DNA of 7,192 bases, taken from positions 1 to 7,192 of the forward strand of contig CAMIHT010000081.1 in NCBI GenBank assembly GCA_946222725.1, read 5' to 3'. The position numbers and the translations under genes were made by a program. Shown here piece by piece: positions 1 to 5,388 of the stretch; within the stretch, counting starts at the first letter, position 1, and every line of letters begins with the position of its first letter. Source of the stretch: Actinotignum schaalii (GTDB taxonomy: Bacteria; Actinomycetota; Actinomycetes; Actinomycetales; Actinomycetaceae). The notes beneath the pieces were generated by a model, which searched no databases, was not told the origin of the DNA, and worked only from the letters and a program-made list of their open reading frames with translations.

Positions 1-703
1 CCGGCGCCGCGGCACCGCTCGCCACCGCACCCACCGCATCATTCAAACCGAGCGGGCTATAGCGCGCGCCCGCCTCCCACATGCCGCCGAAAGCCAGCAC
101 GAGATAAGCAACAAAACCGATACCGGCGCTGGCCAGCATATTTCCCGTCGCCACCGCGGCCAGAACCACCACGGAAAGCAAGAAAATAATCGCGAGCAGC
201 CAGAGCGCCGCGGCTCCCAGGAGTGCGAGCACGGCGCCGTCGTCAAAAAGAATACGGGTGAGAATGCCAGCCACCGCGCCGCCACCGAAGGCCACCGCCA
301 CCACCACAAGAACCGTGCTCAGCATTTTCCCGGCGAAAACAGCCGTGCGGCTCACCGAACGCGTCACGATCAGCACCACTGCACCGCCGAGCAGCCCGGT
401 AACAACCTGATAGGCACCGAGCATCACAAAAAGCACCCCGAAAATCTGGTGGAGGTTTTTCACCCATTGGGCGTGCGCCTGAATCCAGGTGGGCTCGGGC
501 ATGGCAGCGCCGAGTGCAGCCGCGGTATCCGGACCTGCCAGGGCGGCAATAATATCGGGGGCGTAGAGCGCCGTCAGCGGGGAGACCACCGCGAGCAGCA
601 ACGCCAAGCCGAGCACCACCCACGTGCTGGGCACCCGCACCAACCTGCGCAGATCATAACGCACTACCGCGCGGTTTCCGGTACGAATTTCTGCAGAACT
701 CAT
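1..703 (-). CDS. ABC-2 type transporter permease, C-terminus cut by window edge
   Basis: This is the membrane-spanning partner of the ATPase encoded just upstream, likely an exporter permease of the ABC-2 type. The 234 visible residues begin with a polar cytoplasmic segment (about 1-25). Hydrophobic spans follow near 26-46, 86-113, 128-148, 158-183 and 189-206. Between spans lies a segment RSVSRTAVFAGK (about 115-126), typical of the loop after the second helix in this family. The ATG at 703-701 overlaps the ATPase stop TGA (702-700) as ATGA, and a GGAAGGG ribosome site lies about 7-8 nt upstream, so the start is secure and translation is probably coupled. The frame stays open to base 1, so the C-terminus is missing. 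Its place after a PLDc_N gene and an ATPase gene resembles B. subtilis YxlG. The substrate cannot be read from the sequence. Confidence 0.88.
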   Translation of the reverse strand, partial: MSSAEIRTGNRAVVRYDLRRLVRVPSTWVVLGLALLLAVVSPLTALYAPDIIAALAGPDTAAALGAAMPEPTWIQAHAQWVKNLHQIFGVLFVMLGAYQVVTGLLGGAVVLIVTRSVSRTAVFAGKMLSTVLVVVAVAFGGGAVAGILTRILFDDGAVLALLGAAALWLLAIIFLLSVVVLAAVATGNMLASAGIGFVAYLVLAFGGMWEAGARYSPLGLNDAVGAVASGAAAP

Positions 704-1551
704 TGGCTTACCCTTCCGCGCGAGAGGTATTCGTACACATGTTGAAGTGAGGGCGGGGCAATATCGAGTTGCGCCTCTACGCCCGCGGCCCCGCACGCCG
801 CCGCGATAGCGCTACGCGCCGCCGCGGTATCCGCGCGTGCCACGCTGACCTGCACCGTGGCACGTTCGGGCCGGTAGAGCGCGAGTACCTCATCAAGAGG
901 TCCTTCGGCAAGGAGCGTGCCCTCGTGCAGCATCCCCACGTGGTCACACACCTGCTGCACATCCGCGAGCAGATGCGAGGTAAGAAGCACCGTGGTGCGC
1001 CCGGCCAGCTCGCGAATAATATTAAGCACATCCGCGCGGCCGAGCGGATCGAGGGCACTCGTCGGTTCGTCCAGCACCAGGAGCCGCGGGGCAGCCACCA
1101 GCGCCAAGGCAATTCCCAGGCGCTGCGTCATGCCGCGGGAAAACCCGCCGATATTCCCCGGGGCGCGGGTCAGGCCCACGAGCTCCAGAAGATTGGCGGC
1201 CCGGCGGCGAGCCACCGCGCGGTCCACCCCGGACACCTCACCGAAAAATTCGAGGGCCTGCGGCGCGCTCATCCACCCCGGCAGGATAGGCACGTCCGGG
1301 AGGTAAGCGACGCCGGGCACCGGGGCGGCCGGCAGCGTCCCCCGCTCGTGCCCGAGCACCTGCGCCGTGCCGGAACTGGCGGCGATAAGCCCCAGCAGAA
1401 TTTTAATTGTGGTAGTTTTCCCAGCGCCGTTCCCGCCGATCAGTCCGTACACCGAGCCCTCGGGCACGTGCAGATTGACATCCTTGAGGGCGGCGAGCCC
1501 CGCGAAATTTTTACTGAGATTTTCGGTGCGAACCGCGTACGTGTTATCCAT
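700..1551 (-). CDS. ABC transporter ATP-binding protein (YxlF-like)
   Basis: This 283-residue ATPase powers the adjacent permease. The Walker A motif GGNGAGKT is at about 39-46. The signature appears as GFSRGMTQR at 136-144, the FSRGM variant of LSGGQ common in two-component exporters. Walker B with the catalytic glutamate is LLVLDEP at 157-163, the D-loop SALDP follows, and the switch histidine is in TSH (H193). At the Q-loop, AYLPDVP (82-88) has aspartate where glutamine or glutamate is usual; I recall this LPDVP form from the YxlF-like subfamily. A divergent tail of about 60 residues follows the core. The frame is open upstream to 1761, but the extra 70 residues are Arg/Trp/Pro-rich and lie inside the neighbouring gene. 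The ATG at 1551 overlaps the upstream gene's stop by 8 nt (ATGGATAA), which fits translational coupling. Confidence 0.93.
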   Translation of the reverse strand: MDNTYAVRTENLSKNFAGLAALKDVNLHVPEGSVYGLIGGNGAGKTTTIKILLGLIAASSGTAQVLGHERGTLPAAPVPGVAYLPDVPILPGWMSAPQALEFFGEVSGVDRAVARRRAANLLELVGLTRAPGNIGGFSRGMTQRLGIALALVAAPRLLVLDEPTSALDPLGRADVLNIIRELAGRTTVLLTSHLLADVQQVCDHVGMLHEGTLLAEGPLDEVLALYRPERATVQVSVARADTAAARSAIAAACGAAGVEAQLDIAPPSLQHVYEYLSRGRVSQ

Positions 1552-1915
1552 AGAGCTCACGCACCGTTTCACTCGCCTTGGCGGGTTGGGTTGCGGATGC
1601 TTGCGCCGTGGCGTGCGTTGTTCCCACCACCGCGGCCGTTTGCGTTCCGGCTCCGGCGGCACGCTGTTCTTCCCAGGCCTGCCGCTGCTCCAATGCCTTA
1701 CGCGCCCGCGCGTACATAAAGAGGAACAACAAGATCCCCACCAGCGAGCCCAGCACCACAATCACCACCCAGCCCAGACGCGGCACCCCGGCGAGCTGCC
1801 GCTCCGGCCACTGCGACAGCAGCACCAGGCTCGTGATCAGCAGGGCGAGTTGAAAAAGAGCCACGATTCCCAGGGCGATCTGCGCCGGTACGGGCAAAGC
1901 AAGAAAATCTTCCAT
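1544..1915 (-). CDS. Small membrane protein with PLD nuclease N-terminal-type (PLDc_N) domain
   Basis: This 123-residue protein has two predicted transmembrane helices, about 12-34 and 47-68. They are separated by a short loop containing W36 and the segment PRLGWVVIVVLGSLVGI, which resembles the PLDc_N domain (two helices, with W and P/G-rich turns). No phospholipase catalytic HKD domain follows. Instead there is a charged stretch (70-85) and an Ala/Thr-rich tail. It resembles B. subtilis YxlE, which sits next to the YxlF/YxlG ABC transporter and with it is reported to act negatively on sigma-Y; whether this protein has any such role is inference. The ATG at 1915 comes 2 nt after the previous gene's stop, and its own stop overlaps the ATPase start. 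Domain assignment is by pattern recognition only. Confidence 0.85.
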   Translation of the reverse strand: MEDFLALPVPAQIALGIVALFQLALLITSLVLLSQWPERQLAGVPRLGWVVIVVLGSLVGILLFLFMYARARKALEQRQAWEEQRAAGAGTQTAAVVGTTHATAQASATQPAKASETVRELYG

Positions 1916-1917
1916 GG

Positions 1918-2661
1918 TTACTCAGTTTCTTTCGTATCGGGCGAGGATGCGGTACCGCGCGCGGCCGGGTTTTCCGAATGCTGGCGTTTAAGCACACGGT
2001 CCAGATGCCGTAGCGCTCCGCGCGTAGTAGCGACGACGACGCCAGCTGCCACCGCGGGAAGTGCCACCGCGGCACATCCGGCCAGGAGGGATGCCGAGGC
2101 CGCGCGGTGACTGGCGTAGCGGTCCTGCGCCGCAAGTGAGAGGAGAGCCGTTGCCTGCAATCCGGTGGCGAGTGCGGTAGCTGGAACATCCACGCGTTCG
2201 CGATTACTCCAGGCCGCGAGCGCCGTGCCAGCAAAGCCGAGGAGCGCGGCGGGCACCACTGCCTGAGGTGCCGGAACTATGCTACGAGGGCGCAGGTTGG
2301 CACGAAAACCGGAGGGAAGGAGCCGGTGGCGGCGGGCCACCAGTGCGGCTGCACCCCCGGCGATGGCTCCGCCAAGTGCGGGAGCGATGGTGAGAGCGCG
2401 GCGGGTGCGGGGTGGAATATAGTCTTCGAGATCCGGGAGGGAATCATCCGGGCGGATCATTCCCAGGCGCACCGCGAGCGCTCCCATATTAATATCCCAA
2501 CCGATCCCGAAGCTGCGCGGCACGAAAATTCGAGGGTTTTCAGGTTCGAACCAGCGCGAGCGGGCTTCGCGAGAGTGGAGTCCTTCCAGGGAAGCGGGGA
2601 TTCCAAAGACCGTGGGAACCGCGGAATCGGTGGGGGTTATGGGCGAGCTAGGCTCCGGCAT
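1918..2661 (-). CDS. Membrane protein with DUF5808-like motif
   Basis: This is a 247-residue protein of unknown function. A soluble N-terminus contains WFEPENPRIFVPRSFGIGW (37-55), close to the short DUF5808 motif (NPDDPR-hydrophobic-VP-GxGW). A hydrophobic C-terminal half follows, with likely helices near 88-109, 131-151, 160-177 and 188-212, and a charged tail (about 215-247). The frame stays open to 2967, but the first 102 residues of that version are Arg/Pro/Ser-rich and antiparallel in character to the PadR gene in another frame. The ATG at 2661 has a strong GAGGTG ribosome site 6 nt upstream, so I chose it. It overlaps the end of the padR-like gene by 14 nt. It is likely a membrane component or regulator of the downstream ABC system, by association only. 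Confidence 0.82.
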   Translation of the reverse strand: MPEPSSPITPTDSAVPTVFGIPASLEGLHSREARSRWFEPENPRIFVPRSFGIGWDINMGALAVRLGMIRPDDSLPDLEDYIPPRTRRALTIAPALGGAIAGGAAALVARRHRLLPSGFRANLRPRSIVPAPQAVVPAALLGFAGTALAAWSNRERVDVPATALATGLQATALLSLAAQDRYASHRAASASLLAGCAAVALPAVAAGVVVATTRGALRHLDRVLKRQHSENPAARGTASSPDTKETE

Positions 2662-2998
2662 TGTTATCACCTCGGTCGGTTGTGAGGGCGGTGAGATGGG
2701 ATGTGACGACGGCGGCAAGGTTGCGCCATTCGCCAGCGAGTCGTTCCCCGTAGCTGCGGCCAGCCGTGGTGATCGTGTAGATCTTGCGCGGGGGCCCGGC
2801 CGGGGATTCCTCCCAATGAATGGCCAGGTGGCCGGCCTTTTTGAGGCGGTTAAGAAGCGGATAGAGGGTGCCGGACGATACCGCCATGCCCGCATTTTCC
2901 AGGCGCTGGAGCAATGCCCCGCCGTAGGCCGGAGCCCTGGAAAGCGAGGCGAGCACGATGAGTTCAAGCACGCCTTTACGAAGCTGGGAATCAGCCAC
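2648..2998 (-). CDS. PadR-family transcriptional regulator
   Basis: This 116-residue winged-helix DNA-binding protein is the likely repressor of its own operon. The N-terminal part (about 5-60) carries the PadR pattern: KGVLELIVLASL, a YGGALLQRLE helix, then SSGTLYPLLNRLKKAGHL, the recognition-helix region. The wing follows as W-E-ES-GPPRKIYTITTAG (62-80), which is highly diagnostic. The C-terminal helix used for dimerisation is short. The start is GTG at 2998, with AAAGGGGGAG just upstream. This is the first gene of a five-gene minus-strand operon, and its 3' end overlaps the DUF5808-like gene. PadR proteins often sense small molecules and repress adjacent transporter genes; the ligand here is unknown. 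No clear PadR operator was identified by eye in the 238 bp upstream. Confidence 0.92.
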   Translation of the reverse strand: MADSQLRKGVLELIVLASLSRAPAYGGALLQRLENAGMAVSSGTLYPLLNRLKKAGHLAIHWEESPAGPPRKIYTITTAGRSYGERLAGEWRNLAAVVTSHLTALTTDRGDNNAGA

Positions 2999-3236
2999 CG
3001 CTCCCCCTTTCAGTCACCGCGGTGCGGGTGCGGTTCGGGCACATCCACACCGCTTGTATGCATCACATAGTAGTAGGGATAGCACAGTAGCGCGGCGAGT
3101 TTTCAGGATATGAGAAATCCAGCCGTTTCTCCGCTACTATTGGGCCAATGGTTCAGCCCGCCCGAGGTTCCTCGGTGTGGGCTGATCCTCTACCCACGGA
3201 TGAGTTTGGGGTCTAGCCCCCCATTACCGGTTCCTT
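2999..3236. other. Intergenic region between the PadR operon and the MIT_C-like gene
   Basis: No credible gene was seen. The region must hold the promoter of the PadR operon (minus strand). Candidate -10 elements on that strand are TACTAT (complement of 3069-3074) and TATCCT (complement of 3105-3110), but neither has a convincing -35. A partial dyad, ACA-N5-TGT, lies near 3048-3058 and might be a regulator site, weakly. The right part holds a long imperfect stem-loop (3153-3185) and a small GGGG/CCCC hairpin (3208-3220) with no U-tract. Composition drops toward AT from about 3060. Confidence 0.5.
3153..3185. repeat. Two-tier stem-loop
   Basis: The outer arms TCAGCCC (3153-3159) and GGGCTGA (3179-3185) are perfectly complementary. 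Inside, CCGAG (3162-3166) pairs with CTCGG (3171-3175) around the loop GTTC. A small GC/TGT internal loop separates the two stems. Neither strand has a T-run after it, so it is not an ordinary intrinsic terminator. It lies 52 nt beyond the stop codon of the MIT_C-like gene. It could be a transcript-end structure, a small structured RNA element or a mobile-element remnant; the sequence does not decide. Confidence 0.55.
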
Positions 3237-3965
3237 TTACTTTTTATCCTGGGAATAGGCGATGCTAAAACCCCGAACCTTTCGGAATTCTTGACGCGAG
3301 GTAGGGAAGGCATAGTGGCCACCCTCGAAGTTATGGTAGATATCGAGGCCTCGGCCCAGGAAGATGAGCCATCCCGTATCGGCACGCAACCAGCGGTCGT
3401 GCGCACGCGAATCGAAAATCACATCGAGGTCAATTCCCTGCTCAGCGGCATTTTTCGTGATCTTATCGAGCATCCGAACCTGAAGTTCGTGATGCTCATC
3501 CTTCTTCACCCTGAGTGTATACAACCGAAAGCGGCATCGCTTTTCGGGATTTTTCACCAGGGCCACAACCGCCATGAACTCAACGAGGTTACGCCCCTGA
3601 TACGAATAGCTGATGAACGGGTCATGCAATTCAACATCCGCACATCCCCGCAGATAGGAGGCAAATAGCAAATCGAAGGTGACACCGGTTTGCCCCTCAT
3701 CGAAGATCCGGTATCCCGGAAACGCGACACTGTGCCGGCCAGAACCGTATCGATGCAAAGATTTCTGCACGCCGTGGTCACCACTAGTTTCCAATACACG
3801 TTTCCCCATAAGGAAAATATAGATGACCGGCCAGGCGTTCTCGGTAGAGGTGGCTGATCCCACCCCGCGTCCCCCAGCTTCCACTTGCAGATCACCGCGC
3901 AAATCGCGCCTCCTCCGCCTGCATGCTCGCTGCATAGTGACATTTTTGCCACTATGGATTGTCAC
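3237..3965 (-). CDS. Protein with MITD1-type C-terminal phospholipase D-like (MIT_C) domain; possibly remnant
   Basis: This is a 242-residue frame. The C-terminal part (about 85-240) resembles the PLD-like domain at the C-terminus of eukaryotic MITD1. It has TFDLLFASYLRG and HDPFISYSYQGRNLVEF (114-130), a beta-strand FRLYTL, an amphipathic helix (160-176), then HDRWLRADTGW (189-199) and LIFLGRGLDIYHNFE (200-214). The HDR, GW and GRGLD motifs are the most characteristic. No HKD catalytic motifs are present, as in MITD1, where the domain binds membranes. The first 80 or so residues are arginine-rich (CRRRRRD at 15-21), unlike any family I know. The GTG start follows directly after an in-frame TAA and has no ribosome site. 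Later ATGs (codons 11 and 53) are no better supported. Composition is about 52% GC, well below its neighbours. It may be a 5'-truncated piece of a longer protein. From memory, not verified, bacterial MIT_C domains occur with AAA+/Lon-type proteins. Confidence 0.62.
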   Translation of the reverse strand: MTIHSGKNVTMQRACRRRRRDLRGDLQVEAGGRGVGSATSTENAWPVIYIFLMGKRVLETSGDHGVQKSLHRYGSGRHSVAFPGYRIFDEGQTGVTFDLLFASYLRGCADVELHDPFISYSYQGRNLVEFMAVVALVKNPEKRCRFRLYTLRVKKDEHHELQVRMLDKITKNAAEQGIDLDVIFDSRAHDRWLRADTGWLIFLGRGLDIYHNFEGGHYAFPTSRQEFRKVRGFSIAYSQDKK

Positions 3966-3971
3966 TTAGCT

Positions 3972-3989
3972 CAGGCACGGAGGTGCCTG
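3972..3989. repeat. Perfect short stem-loop at the 5' side of the MIT_C-like gene
   Basis: CAGGCAC (3972-3978) and GTGCCTG (3983-3989) form a perfect 7-bp stem with loop GGAG. It sits 7 bp upstream of the annotated GTG start. On the gene strand it would occupy the place where a ribosome-binding site is expected, with no Shine-Dalgarno sequence between it and the start. It could be an operator dyad, a leader hairpin, or chance. Confidence 0.45.
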
Positions 3990-4012
3990 GAATAGGGGTT
4001 GTTTTTCCGAGG

Positions 4013-4043
4013 TGTACTGCACGTGTACCACAATCGCAGTACA
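4013..4043. repeat. 8-bp perfect inverted repeat with nested GTGTAC repeats
   Basis: TGTACTGC (4013-4020) is perfectly inverted as GCAGTACA (4036-4043) across a 15-nt spacer. The spacer itself contains a second GTGTAC (4023-4028), a direct copy of that at 4012-4017. Such spacing (arm centres about 23 bp apart, two helical turns) fits a dimeric regulator's operator on DNA, or an RNA hairpin with a 15-nt loop. It lies about 50-80 bp upstream of the MIT_C-like gene's start, a place where an operator would be expected. Confidence 0.4.
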
Positions 4044-4175
4044 GCTGTGAAAACACGCCCCCTCCCCGCTGGTACTCATGTGACTATTGGGATTATTGAG
4101 ATGAGCTCTTGGATTGAGTCGAGCGGCGGCGTACCCCGCCGAAGCCCACCCCGCCAACTAGCGGCGTCGTCGTAG

Positions 4176-4205
4176 AAAAAATAAAGGGCCCGGAAACCGG
4201 ACCCT
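4176..4205 (-). terminator. Rho-independent terminator after the bL37 gene
   Basis: On the minus strand, AGGGTCCGG (4205-4197), loop TTT, and CCGGGCCCT (4193-4185) form a 9-position stem with one mismatch. It is followed directly by TTATTTTTT (4184-4176). A GC-rich stem plus a U-rich tail is the classic intrinsic terminator. It begins 32 nt after the stop codon of the bL37 gene and closes the sigR-rsrA-bL37 transcription unit or the bL37 unit alone. Confidence 0.9.
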
Positions 4206-4236
4206 CTACACTTCTCGCAACAGCGAGCACCCCATT

Positions 4237-4311
4237 TTAGGAATTGGGGCGCTTGCCGTGGTTCGCCTTCTTCTTGCGGCGATCCTTGCGCTTACGACCA
4301 CGCTGGCTCAT
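4237..4311 (-). CDS. Ribosomal protein bL37 (AURKAIP1/COX24-domain mini-protein)
   Basis: This 24-codon gene encodes a very basic peptide that starts MSQRGRKRKDRRKKK and ends ANHGKRPNS. The R-G-R-K-x-K-D-R-x-K-K-x-A-N-H-G-K-R-P pattern matches the actinobacterial bL37 protein, seen as an extra large-subunit protein in mycobacterial ribosome structures and related to the AURKAIP1/COX24 domain of mitochondrial proteins. The ATG at 4311-4309 has GAGGAGAG about 5 nt upstream, and a strong terminator follows. Length and sequence are full for the family, so it is not a fragment. It follows rsrA on the same strand with a 103-nt gap. It was too short for ordinary ORF calling. Function in the ribosome is by family; the exact role is not visible. 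Confidence 0.93.
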   Translation of the reverse strand: MSQRGRKRKDRRKKKANHGKRPNS

Positions 4312-4361
4312 GTTCTCTCCTCACGTCACGTTTTCTCAGCTCGTAAACGAGCAACCACATT

Positions 4362-4390
4362 AGCTTACCAAGGGCTGCCGGTCTGGTAAA
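4362..4390 (-). promoter_or_regulatory. Possible sigma-A-like promoter for the bL37 gene
   Basis: On the minus strand, TTTACC (4390-4385; four of six positions of TTGACA) is separated by 17 nt from TAAGCT (4367-4362; three of six positions of TATAAT). This would start transcription near 4355, about 40 nt before the ATG at 4311. A ribosomal protein gene after a stress-controlled sigma factor would need its own promoter, which makes this plausible, but the -10 match is weak. Confidence 0.3.
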
Positions 4391-4410
4391 TAAAACCGGC
4401 ACAATGTGGC

Positions 4411-4434
4411 GAAACTACCCGAAATCGCGGGTAG
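4411..4434 (-). terminator. Hairpin overlapping the rsrA stop codon, terminator-like
   Basis: On the minus strand CTACCCG (4434-4428), loop CGATTT, and CGGGTAG (4421-4415) make a perfect 7-bp stem. The rsrA TAG stop lies in the distal arm. Only TTTC (4414-4411) follows, so the U-tract is short. It may terminate or attenuate sigR-rsrA transcription before the bL37 gene, or stabilise the 3' end. Confidence 0.45.
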
Positions 4435-4744
4435 TGCGCCGATACACCGAAATCTGCTGGGCGATTCGCACCCGCAACGTCACCGGCGCAACCTCCCGAC
4501 ACGAGGCTCGCAAAATATCACGCACGTGGGTTTCCGCTTCCGCACGTTCCGTGCACCGCGTACACCCCGAAATATGGGCCTGCAAACGCTCACTTTGCAC
4601 CGCGGAAAGCTGGTGATCCAGATACTCAAAAAGATAATCCGTAATATCCCTGCAGGAACACTCCCCCGCCGCGCTATCCAATTCAATCCCGCGGTTCCGG
4701 AACGAGTCTTCTACCCCGCGCTGCAACCTATCCTCACCGCTCAC
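4415..4744 (-). CDS. rsrA: Mycothiol-system zinc anti-sigma factor RsrA
   Basis: This 109-residue anti-sigma factor should bind and silence the SigR-type sigma factor in reduced conditions and release it on thiol oxidation. The ZAS motif is H57-x3-C61-x2-C64. C31 lies 26 residues before H57, the same spacing as C11-H37 in Streptomyces coelicolor RsrA. By that alignment C31, H57, C61 and C64 are the zinc ligands and C31-C64 the redox disulfide. C29 and C82 are extra; C82 matches one of the two cysteines near position 61-62 of the Streptomyces protein. The N-terminus is about 20 residues longer than in Streptomyces. The start is GTG at 4744-4742, overlapping the sigR stop as GTGA, with AAGGAG 5 nt upstream, so translation is likely coupled. 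The C-terminal end lies in a hairpin. Confidence 0.93.
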   Translation of the reverse strand: MSGEDRLQRGVEDSFRNRGIELDSAAGECSCRDITDYLFEYLDHQLSAVQSERLQAHISGCTRCTERAEAETHVRDILRASCREVAPVTLRVRIAQQISVYRRTTRDFG

Positions 4745-5352
4745 TTCTTCTCCTTCTTCCCATAGCCGAGTTCACGCGCGTAATCCGCGAGCAATTCTCG
4801 CAGCTGCTTACGCCCGCGATGCAGACGGGACATCACCGTTCCGATCGGTGTTTCCATGATGTCCGCAATCTCCTGGTAGGAGAAGCCTTCAATATCCGCC
4901 AGGTAGACAGCCATGCGGCGGTCCTCCGGCAGCGCGCTCAGCGCATCGCGAATTTCCGATTGCGGCAGATTCTCCAGGGCCTCCGCCTCCGCGGACATCA
5001 TCCCCGAAGATGCATGCGAAGCAGCCCGGTATTCCTGCCAATCCTCCACCTCCGAGGAGTCAGCCTGCTTGGGCTGGCGCTGCGCCTTGCGGTAATTAGA
5101 AATAAAGGTGTTATTGAGGATGCGGTAGAGCCACGCCTTCAAATTCGTGCCCGGCCGATACTGGTGGAAGGCCGAGAATGCTTTGGCGTAGGCCTCCTGA
5201 ACCAAATCTTCAGCGTCGGCAGGATTGCGCGTGAGGCGCATCGCGGCCCCGTATAACTGGTCGAGATACGGAAGCGCATCCCGCTCGAACCGCGCGGCGC
5301 GTTCGGCGGCGGTTTCATCGGGGGCGCTTCTTATTAGGTCTGTGCTCATCAT
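4741..5352 (-). CDS. sigR: ECF RNA polymerase sigma factor SigR/SigH (thiol-oxidative stress)
   Basis: This 203-residue ECF sigma factor has region 2 at about 25-95, with [20 protein letters not shown], then [17 protein letters not shown] and the promoter-melting helix [21 protein letters not shown] (69-89). Region 4 is at about 136-190: [29 protein letters not shown], then [17 protein letters not shown] (the -35 recognition helix). These patterns match the SigR/SigH group that controls thioredoxin and mycothiol genes. Two adjacent ATGs (5352 and 5349) are possible starts. A TAG two codons upstream in frame excludes an extended SigR'-like form such as that of Streptomyces. No strong ribosome site is visible. 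A matching autoregulatory promoter lies about 37-67 nt upstream, and rsrA follows with a GTGA overlap. Confidence 0.95.
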   Translation of the reverse strand: MMSTDLIRSAPDETAAERAARFERDALPYLDQLYGAAMRLTRNPADAEDLVQEAYAKAFSAFHQYRPGTNLKAWLYRILNNTFISNYRKAQRQPKQADSSEVEDWQEYRAASHASSGMMSAEAEALENLPQSEIRDALSALPEDRRMAVYLADIEGFSYQEIADIMETPIGTVMSRLHRGRKQLRELLADYARELGYGKKEKK

Positions 5353-5388
5353 GATCTAGCCTAGTCCGTCTGCTGGACTGACATGGGT

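Larger units (their letters stand above)
3966..4175. other. Non-coding stretch upstream of the MIT_C-like gene
   Basis: No gene can be supported. A 63-codon TTG-initiated minus-strand frame (4157-3966) has no ribosome site and no recognisable protein character. The stretch contains the stem-loop at 3972-3989, an 8-bp inverted repeat (4013-4043) and a 6-bp CGGCGG/CCGCCG hairpin (4124-4141). Any promoter for the MIT_C-like gene should be here, but I could not pick one with confidence. If the gene is a fragment, this is where its missing 5' part would have been; no AAA+ or protease motifs are readable in any frame. Confidence 0.45.

Noticed and set aside
769..1719. Long plus-strand frame opposite the ABC ATPase
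   Set aside because: Arg/His-rich antisense shadow of a gene with clear Walker and signature motifs.
1552..1761. N-terminal extension of the ABC ATPase by 70 residues
   Set aside because: The extra residues are Arg/Trp/Pro-rich shadow of the PLDc_N gene in another frame; the MDNTYAV start gives the normal family N-terminus.
1367..2110. Plus-strand frame across the PLDc_N and DUF5808-like genes
   Set aside because: No recognisable domain, composition typical of antisense in high-GC DNA.
2662..2967. N-terminal extension of the DUF5808-like protein by 102 residues
   Set aside because: It overlaps the well-supported PadR gene and looks like out-of-frame translation; the ATG at 2661 has a strong ribosome site.
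3208..3220. GGGG/CCCC hairpin after the MIT_C-like gene as terminator
   Set aside because: Only 4 bp and no U-tract on either strand.
3291..3668. Plus-strand 125-codon frame opposite the MIT_C-like gene
   Set aside because: Its composition looks fairly natural, but all recognisable motifs are on the minus strand, and it has no ribosome site.
3966..4157. 63-codon minus-strand frame upstream of the MIT_C-like gene
   Set aside because: TTG start without ribosome site and no protein family character.
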